45,773 bases of DNA from CAZQIC01 sp964593555 (GTDB lineage: Bacteria; Bacteroidota; Bacteroidia; JAFLBG01): the NCBI GenBank assembly GCA_964593555.1, contig CAZQIC010000023.1, forward strand, positions 1-45,773, given 5' to 3'. Below, one piece after another: positions 40,532-45,773 of this stretch (position 1 is its first letter; each line of letters begins with the position of its first letter). The notes beneath the pieces were generated by a model. The model saw nothing but the letters and a program-made list of their open reading frames with translations, did not search any database and was not told the origin of the DNA. The translations under genes were made by a program, and so were the position numbers.

Positions 40532-41890
40532 TTATTTTCTTTTTTCGAATCTTACAAAAATTGTTTCTTTTGGTTTTAACGTTACGAGCATTTGCAGGCC
40601 AACCGGCCCTTTCGTTTCTAATTTTACCGTATACTTCTGCAATAAATTTATCAACACCAATTGAATTTCCATTATTGCATAGTGTTCTCCAATACATAAA
40701 TGCTGTCCGGCGCTAAAAGGATAATACGCATGCTTGTTTCTCTCTTTTACTTTTTCGGGTAGAAAATGTTCAGGATAAAAATCATCCGGTTTTTCCCAGA
40801 ACTCCGGGTTACGGTGAACAAACAATGAAGGCATGGTGAGATATGTGTTCGCCGGGAAATAATATCCATTTACTTCATCATCCTTAAGTGTTTTCCTTCC
40901 AAAGGTCCATACGGGAGGGTAAAGTCTCATAACCTCCTGTATTACCATTCGTGTATATTGAAAATTTCTAAGGTCAGCCATTGTTAATGATTCTCCTTTG
41001 AAATTTTCTTTTATTTCTTTAACAATTTTTTCTTCTACCTCGGGGTGTTTGCTGATCAGGTAAATTGCCCAGGTGAGCGCGACAGCGGTAGTATCATGGC
41101 CTGCAATGAACATGGTCATTACCTCATCCCGTAATTCTATATCGGTTAGTTTTGCATTTGTTTCTTCGTCTGTAGCGGCCATTAACATCGAGAGTAGATC
41201 TGCATGAAATTCAGCGGAATTTCTTCTTGCTTTTATAATATCAAACACAATTTTTTTGAGTTCAGCTATTCCCTTTTTTCCTTTTCTTTTAATTTTACTT
41301 GGTAAGTTGTTGATCACTTTAAACGGACTGAATCTTTTTTTAGCAAGATAAGTGAGTGCATCTAAGAGGCTTTGTTCAACCAGTTGCTCTTTGCTTTCGA
41401 GGTTGGTGTGAATGATAGAATTACTTAATACGTATATAGCAAAGTGATTCATTTCACTATACAAATCAATTTTATCGGATGCTTTTTGTTCGAGCCTGTT
41501 GATACAGGTTTTGATAGACACTTCCATTTGAACAAGAAGCTTCTCTAATTGTTCTTTGTGAAATGCAGGCTGGGCCATTCTTCTTCTCTTTTTCCATTCC
41601 TCTCCCTCTGTGGTGAGCAGCCCTTGCCCAAGCATTTCTTCTAAAAAGGAATAGGATATTTTTCGATCGTAATTTTTTGCGTTCGTGACCAATACATGCT
41701 TGATAAAATCGGGGTGGTTCAATACGTAAAAATTCCTTTTCATCAAACGAAAGGAATAAATGGGTCCCATTGTTTTACAATTCTTCTCAAAAAAATTAAG
41801 CGTATTGGTTTTAAAGTCTATAATGTGGCCAAGAACAGGAATTGCGCCCGGTGCGGGTGGCGGTAGTTTTTTTGTATTCATTTCGTTCAT
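40532..41890 (-). CDS. Cytochrome P450
   Basis: The 452-residue protein is a complete P450: Pro-rich start LPPPAPGAIPVLGHI, the C-helix WKKRRRMAQPAF (about residue 99), the oxygen-activation AGHDTT (263-268), ExxR in QEVMRLYPPVW (319-322) and the heme loop FSAGQHLCIGEH with the thiolate Cys399. The closest general type is the CYP102/CYP4-like fatty acid hydroxylase class by pattern, so an acyl chain is a reasonable substrate. There is no membrane anchor and no reductase domain; electrons must come from elsewhere. It is the first gene of the five-gene operon. Confidence 0.92.
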   Translation of the reverse strand: MNEMNTKKLPPPAPGAIPVLGHIIDFKTNTLNFFEKNCKTMGPIYSFRLMKRNFYVLNHPDFIKHVLVTNAKNYDRKISYSFLEEMLGQGLLTTEGEEWKKRRRMAQPAFHKEQLEKLLVQMEVSIKTCINRLEQKASDKIDLYSEMNHFAIYVLSNSIIHTNLESKEQLVEQSLLDALTYLAKKRFSPFKVINNLPSKIKRKGKKGIAELKKIVFDIIKARRNSAEFHADLLSMLMAATDEETNAKLTDIELRDEVMTMFIAGHDTTAVALTWAIYLISKHPEVEEKIVKEIKENFKGESLTMADLRNFQYTRMVIQEVMRLYPPVWTFGRKTLKDDEVNGYYFPANTYLTMPSLFVHRNPEFWEKPDDFYPEHFLPEKVKERNKHAYYPFSAGQHLCIGEHYAIMEIQLVLINLLQKYTVKLETKGPVGLQMLVTLKPKETIFVRFEKRK

Positions 41891-41914
41891 TATCTGCTTT
41901 TGGCTTTGGTATTA

Positions 41915-41922
41915 CAAAAATA
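41915..41922 (-). promoter_or_regulatory. Candidate -7 element before the P450 operon
   Basis: The minus strand reads TATTTTTG, 24 bases before the P450 ATG. It is the same octamer as at 8286-8293. No clear -33 element is seen. The 226-base spacer 41891-42116 also holds a small hairpin near 42056-42073 and is the only larger gap in this gene run. Confidence 0.35.
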
Positions 41923-42116
41923 GTTTAAGAGAGAGGAGTAAGAAAAATGATTACTACAACCTATTTGTCTTTGGTATGAAAATATTCAATTATTTCATCC
42001 TAACCTATACTTTTTATGTATGGTTTGTGAATATTTCATAAAACCGAATCGGGCTTTGCATTAAATGCAAAAACAAAATATTTTTTGCAAATGTTTTTTG
42101 TGGTTTTTGCTAATCT

Positions 42117-44444
42117 TCAGAACTTCTTTTTTTTGCTCACTATCTCAAATCCCTGAGATATACTTACTCCATTATTATCTACCAATGTTATTTTATGTCT
42201 TCCTTCTTCGGGAAACAATCCTAACTCATGGAAGTTAGTGGTGCTGCTTACAAAATTATCATCCAGGTGCCAGAAAATTGTAGCGTCTTTTTTACGATGA
42301 GCCGCTTTAAAAACAACTTTGCCGGGTTTGCCATCCAGTTCAATGGGAACATAAATTTTTGAAAATTCTTTTGGATAAATAAGATCCATGGTGTTTGATT
42401 CGTTACCTCCGCAATCAGATCGGTAGGGTGGAAGTTCTTTATACGAAGCATTCTTGCTTCTGAAATACCATTCTTCTGTTGGGGGCAATACAAACCATGC
42501 TTTATGTATCATGTTGCCTGTTGATTCGCAATCTGAATTTACTCTCCACTTTTCACTCGCATCAAGGTGTACCATAATGTGATAGGGACATGCGGGAGTT
42601 CTCAATCCGCTCAATGGCGTCCATATGGTATTAACATCAGGGCATATAGGAGAATTACGATGGCCGCTTTGTTTGCATATTCCTACCTTTTCCATTTCAT
42701 CATATGGCGATTCAAACCATGGGCCCGGTTTTAGTGTTTTAAAAATATCGAACAATATTGGCGCAGCAGTTGCAATACCTATTAAACCCGGTCTTCCTTC
42801 ACCATCTGCATTGCCCACCCACACCGCAACAACATGTGTTGGTGTGAGTCCAATTGCCCAGCCATCTCTGAACCCGAAACTCGTTCCTGTTTTCCATGCA
42901 ACCTTGCAGGATGAAGTATATAGTTTCCAGCTTCCTTCTTCTTCGGGCCTTACTACCTCTATCATCGCATCAAAAGTAAATTTAATAGATGCTGCATCGA
43001 GGTAGCTGGAGTTATCAAGCCCTTCATGACGCGTGTTTTCATTACGGATATAAATTGGCGGGTGAAAATCTTTTTTGTCATACTTACCCCCGTACAAAGG
43101 ATAATTTTTTAAAGTTCGTGCCATGCTTGCATACATACCTGCGATGTCCCAGAGTTTTCCTTCGGCTCCGCCAAGTATAATGGATAGGCCATAATGCTCA
43201 GCGGGTTTTGTAAGTGTTGTCATTCCCATTTTTTTTAACCGCTGATGAAATTTTTCAATTCCGTATTCACGAAGCATTCGCACTGCAGGAACATTCAACG
43301 AACGTGCCAGGGCTTTTTTTGCAGGAACAGCGCCGTCGAAAGTTTCATTAAAATTTTGTGGTGCATATCCTGCAATTTGTGTTGGTATATCCGGTACTAA
43401 CATATTGGGTAATAGTTCACCGTCATTTATCATTTGAGAGAACAGAAAAGGTTTTAAAATACTTCCTGTGCTTCTTGGTGCTGTAATTACATCAACTTCG
43501 CCACCATGTTCATTGTTTTGGGGTATAAAAACATTGCCTACATAAGCGAGCGCTTCGCCTGTATTCACATCCAGTACCAATGCCGCCGCATTGTGAATTT
43601 CATTGGCACTTAGATCTTTCTGATGAGCGAGAACAATTTCATTTACACGTTTTTGCAATTCTCCATTTATAGTGCATATTATTCTTTTTCCTTTTTTACC
43701 TTCACTGGCACTGCGGTCCAATAGGTGATGCGCCTCATCCGGCAATGGGAAGGGTTTTCCTGGCAATGGTTCGGCGGATGAAAGATCAAGGGTTTCTTTG
43801 TCAATAATTCCTTCGGCAAATAATTTATCCAGGAGCCTGTCGCGTTTCTGTTTTAATTTAATTTGATTTTTTCCGGGATATATCAATGCCGGGCTATTCG
43901 GTAATACAGCGAGTGTGGCTGTTTCGGCCCATGATAATTGTTGGGGTGGTCTTCCGTAATAACGCCATGATGCAGCTTCGAGGCCAACCACATTCCCGCC
44001 AAAAGGTGCATTGGATGCGTAAAAGGAAAACACCTCTTTTTTTGAATAGGTAAATTCCAGGCGTAAGGCCATTAATGTTTCAATTGCCTTTTCGAAAAAA
44101 GTTCTTTTTTTATTTTTTCTGGAAAGGCGTATGACCTGCATGGTTATTGTGCTTCCGCCGCTTATAATTTTTTTTGATCTGATGTTTTGTAAGATGGCTC
44201 TTCCGAAAGCCATGGGATCTACACCATGATGAAAGAAGAATTTTTTGTCTTCGAAGTTAATTACGCAAGCAATGTATTTTGCTGTGAGTTTATCAGAGTA
44301 GGGGAATCTCCATTGGCCGTCATCGGCGATCCGTGCCGATAATAAATTTCTTTTATTGTCTTCAAGTATAGTAGAAGTGGAATAGGTGAAAAGAGGATCG
44401 GGTAAAGAAAACCACCAGATCACAATTGAAATTGTAAGAAACAA
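42117..44444 (-). CDS. pbpC: Penicillin-binding protein 1C
   Basis: This is a bifunctional glycosyltransferase/transpeptidase-type PBP. From the TTG at 44444 the product is 775 residues: a membrane segment (FLTISIVIWWFSLP), the GT51 domain with catalytic Glu in NFEDKKFFFHHGVDP (Glu65) and GGSTITMQVIRL. The transpeptidase domain has the STGSILKP motif (Ser about 326), RSLNVPAVRM (SxN) and KTGTSFGFRDGW (about 517). The C-terminal BiPBP_C-type Ig-like domain has DNNGVSISQGFEIVSKKKK. No ATG precedes the domain: in frame there is only TTG at 44444, or an extension to the TAA stop of the upstream hydroxylase gene at 44529. The true start is uncertain. Confidence 0.88.
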   Translation of the reverse strand: MFLTISIVIWWFSLPDPLFTYSTSTILEDNKRNLLSARIADDGQWRFPYSDKLTAKYIACVINFEDKKFFFHHGVDPMAFGRAILQNIRSKKIISGGSTITMQVIRLSRKNKKRTFFEKAIETLMALRLEFTYSKKEVFSFYASNAPFGGNVVGLEAASWRYYGRPPQQLSWAETATLAVLPNSPALIYPGKNQIKLKQKRDRLLDKLFAEGIIDKETLDLSSAEPLPGKPFPLPDEAHHLLDRSASEGKKGKRIICTINGELQKRVNEIVLAHQKDLSANEIHNAAALVLDVNTGEALAYVGNVFIPQNNEHGGEVDVITAPRSTGSILKPFLFSQMINDGELLPNMLVPDIPTQIAGYAPQNFNETFDGAVPAKKALARSLNVPAVRMLREYGIEKFHQRLKKMGMTTLTKPAEHYGLSIILGGAEGKLWDIAGMYASMARTLKNYPLYGGKYDKKDFHPPIYIRNENTRHEGLDNSSYLDAASIKFTFDAMIEVVRPEEEGSWKLYTSSCKVAWKTGTSFGFRDGWAIGLTPTHVVAVWVGNADGEGRPGLIGIATAAPILFDIFKTLKPGPWFESPYDEMEKVGICKQSGHRNSPICPDVNTIWTPLSGLRTPACPYHIMVHLDASEKWRVNSDCESTGNMIHKAWFVLPPTEEWYFRSKNASYKELPPYRSDCGGNESNTMDLIYPKEFSKIYVPIELDGKPGKVVFKAAHRKKDATIFWHLDDNFVSSTTNFHELGLFPEEGRHKITLVDNNGVSISQGFEIVSKKKKF

Positions 44445-44528
44445 AATGCCCCATCTTTTTTTTAAGAAAGAAAGAACAGTATAAAATTTTTCTTTAAGTT
44501 GATCGTTGGGATTTTTCAGAGTAACAGT

Positions 44529-45422
44529 TTACTTATCCATTGTTTGTCTGAGATATTCCTCACGCAATTGCGTACTTGTTTTTTTGCTTCCATCATGGCT
44601 CCACCCGGGGGGACCAAAAATATATTTGAACTTTGTTTTCAATGAAGAACTTCTCCTGGTGTCTTTAAATATATTTACCCACTCATGAAAAACAATTGAA
44701 AATGCATTGTAGTTATTGACGTTGTCTGTGAGTCCATATTTAACAGGCACTTCTTCCAGTTCAGGTTGAAAGGTTCCGAATAATTTATCCCAGACTATCA
44801 ATAACATTCCCATATTCTTATCCAGGTATAAAGGGTTAGAGCCATGATGTACCCTGTGATGAGAAGGAGTAGAGAGGAACAATTCTAAAAAGCCAAGTTT
44901 GCCAATGTATTTGGTATGAATAAGTATTCCGTATATCTGGGTCATGGCATATACAAGGGCGATGTCTTCTCCTCTAAAACCAAACAAAGCGAGTGGAATA
45001 AAATAAAAGGTACGGTATAGGGGTTGAAGAACGGAAGAGCGAAAACCAACCGTTAAATTAAATTCTTCAGAAGAGTGGTGCGTAACGTGCACTGCCCAGA
45101 AGAAACGGCAATAATGATCTACGTAATGTAAAAGGTAATACAAGAAATCTTCTGCCAATAATAAAACCAACCAATACAATATGGGATTTTGTATTTCCAC
45201 AAAGTGAAAGCGGTAAAAAAACAACAGGATAATTAACCCTACAGACTTGAGCAGCAGGTCCAACGCAAAATTAAGGACGGATAAATAGATATTGGTAATT
45301 GTTCCCCTTACGGTATAATAATGTTTTTCATGAAAATAACTAAGCAGTATTTCCCCGCCTATAAAAAAGGCATAAACCGGGGTGGAAAGAATGGCTAATA
45401 GTGTTTCGTTAAATTCGTGCAT
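44529..45422 (-). CDS. Sterol desaturase/fatty acid hydroxylase family protein
   Basis: The 297-residue integral membrane protein has the three His clusters of the di-iron hydroxylase family: LLHYVDHY (His99, His103), HVTHHSSEE (112-116) and HHRVHHGSN (188-193), with four to five membrane segments around them. It is distinct from the N-terminal domain of the 36318-38882 fusion. It likely hydroxylates or desaturates a lipid in the inner membrane. It directly precedes pbpC; the two ORFs are in one frame and separated by a single stop. A TATATTTG element lies at 45430-45437, only 8 bases before its ATG. Confidence 0.88.
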   Translation of the reverse strand: MHEFNETLLAILSTPVYAFFIGGEILLSYFHEKHYYTVRGTITNIYLSVLNFALDLLLKSVGLIILLFFYRFHFVEIQNPILYWLVLLLAEDFLYYLLHYVDHYCRFFWAVHVTHHSSEEFNLTVGFRSSVLQPLYRTFYFIPLALFGFRGEDIALVYAMTQIYGILIHTKYIGKLGFLELFLSTPSHHRVHHGSNPLYLDKNMGMLLIVWDKLFGTFQPELEEVPVKYGLTDNVNNYNAFSIVFHEWVNIFKDTRRSSSLKTKFKYIFGPPGWSHDGSKKTSTQLREEYLRQTMDK

Positions 45423-45429
45423 TTCAGCA

Positions 45430-45437
45430 CAAATATA
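45430..45437 (-). promoter_or_regulatory. Candidate -7 element before the second hydroxylase
   Basis: The minus strand reads TATATTTG (TAnnTTTG), 8 bases upstream of the ATG at 45422, so the leader would be only a few bases long. No -33 element at normal spacing is visible. Confidence 0.4.
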
Positions 45438-45511
45438 AAAAACCCAATAAATTAAGATAGAATTTTGATAAGTTATTATCCGGCGATATGCTTCCCTTAT
45501 AGATAAATAAA

Positions 45512-45537
45512 AAAGCAGAGCTTTTACGCCCTGCTTT
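45512..45537 (-). terminator. Intrinsic terminator of the small peptide gene
   Basis: AAAGCAG at 45512-45518 pairs with CTGCTTT at 45531-45537; read on the minus strand the hairpin is followed by a T-rich stretch. It stops transcripts from 45605-45739 before the hydroxylase gene, about 70 bases after the peptide stop codon. Confidence 0.65.
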
Positions 45538-45604
45538 AGAATAAGTAGTTGTTGAATTTAATCAGTGTAAACTACATCCCCCGGTTTCCACTGCTCAACA
45601 TTTA

Positions 45605-45739
45605 CTACTTAATATAGAATACTACTAGTTGAACTACGCTATACGTGATCAATCCAAGTCCTGATACAGCGATAAGGTTAGCTATAGTGTTTAAACCTCC
45701 GTGGTTGTATCTGCTTTTTGTTCTGTTCATTGCTTTCAT
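45605..45739 (-). CDS. 44-residue putative membrane peptide
   Basis: The ORF is MKAMNRTKSRYNHGGLNTI followed by a hydrophobic helix (ANLIAVSGLGLITYSVVQLV) and the end VFYIK. A textbook Shine-Dalgarno sequence, AAGGAGGATCCC, lies just before the ATG, unlike other genes here. It is followed by a terminator, so it forms its own short transcript. A basic N-terminus, a Gly-Gly pair at 14-15 and one membrane helix fit a small membrane protein; a double-glycine secreted peptide is a weaker possibility. I do not recognise the family. The upstream region is cut by the window edge. Confidence 0.6.
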   Translation of the reverse strand: MKAMNRTKSRYNHGGLNTIANLIAVSGLGLITYSVVQLVVFYIK

Positions 45740-45773
45740 GGGATCCTCCTTTTTTTAATTGTTATAAGTCTCT

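Noticed and set aside
1..45773. tRNA, rRNA or integrase genes
   Set aside because: I looked for cloverleaf-like stretches in the spacers and for a tyrosine recombinase near the cassette array and saw none; a covariance-model scan would be decisive for tRNAs.

Overview
The window looks like a draft-assembly segment of a member of the Bacteroidota, probably an environmental or metagenome-assembled genome related to Sphingobacteriales or Chitinophagales. The evidence is two large secreted proteins with the gliding-motility-type C-terminal domain used by the type IX secretion system (T9SS), TAnnTTTG-type promoter elements, a THX ribosomal protein with a Lys/Ala tail, AT-rich sequence, several Bacteroidota-type hypothetical families, and weak Shine-Dalgarno signals at most genes. 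A run of ten N at 3352-3361 marks a scaffold gap inside a gene.

Layout. 1-2566: uvrB, preceded on the map by a decayed duplicate of its own 3' end and hairpin-rich DNA. 2770-8254: a small acidic protein, then a mostly minus-strand run (gapped SRPBCC protein, secreted His/Cys protein, aroE, DedA, rhodanese, ComA-like phosphosulfolactate synthase, TPR protein). 8403-14628: glmM-type mutase, cysteine desulfurase, a secreted protein and a lipoprotein on the minus strand, pdxH, a GT2 glycosyltransferase. 14639-22067: THX, an alpha/beta hydrolase, an ABM-like protein and two tandem T9SS cargo paralogues. 22247-25770: a C39-peptidase ABC exporter with its HlyD adaptor. 25784-30600: a channel-like membrane protein, a periplasmic protein often mislabelled asparagine synthetase B, dnaB and a lipoprotein.

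30668-32640 is an integron-like cassette region without an integrase. Two long attC-like palindromes (and one or two weaker ones) delimit a ParDE-type toxin-antitoxin cassette and a lipoprotein cassette. At the cassette junctions the first 10 bases of a cassette are exactly complementary to the first bases of its own attC-like site, as in true integron cassettes. Housekeeping genes follow: cdd, accA and divergent ispE.

35222-41890 is the most striking block: a tightly packed minus-strand operon of cytochrome P450, stand-alone 2-oxoacid-dehydrogenase-type acyltransferase, LCM/PPM1-type methyltransferase, a fusion of a fatty acid hydroxylase-like membrane domain to a GH3-type acyl-amide synthetase, and a dipeptide-epimerase-like enolase-superfamily enzyme. 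I infer an undescribed pathway making a modified, amino-acid-conjugated lipid or small acid. Upstream on the same strand are pbpC and a second fatty acid hydroxylase-like protein (42117-45422). The window ends with a 44-residue membrane peptide gene that has an unusually strong Shine-Dalgarno sequence.
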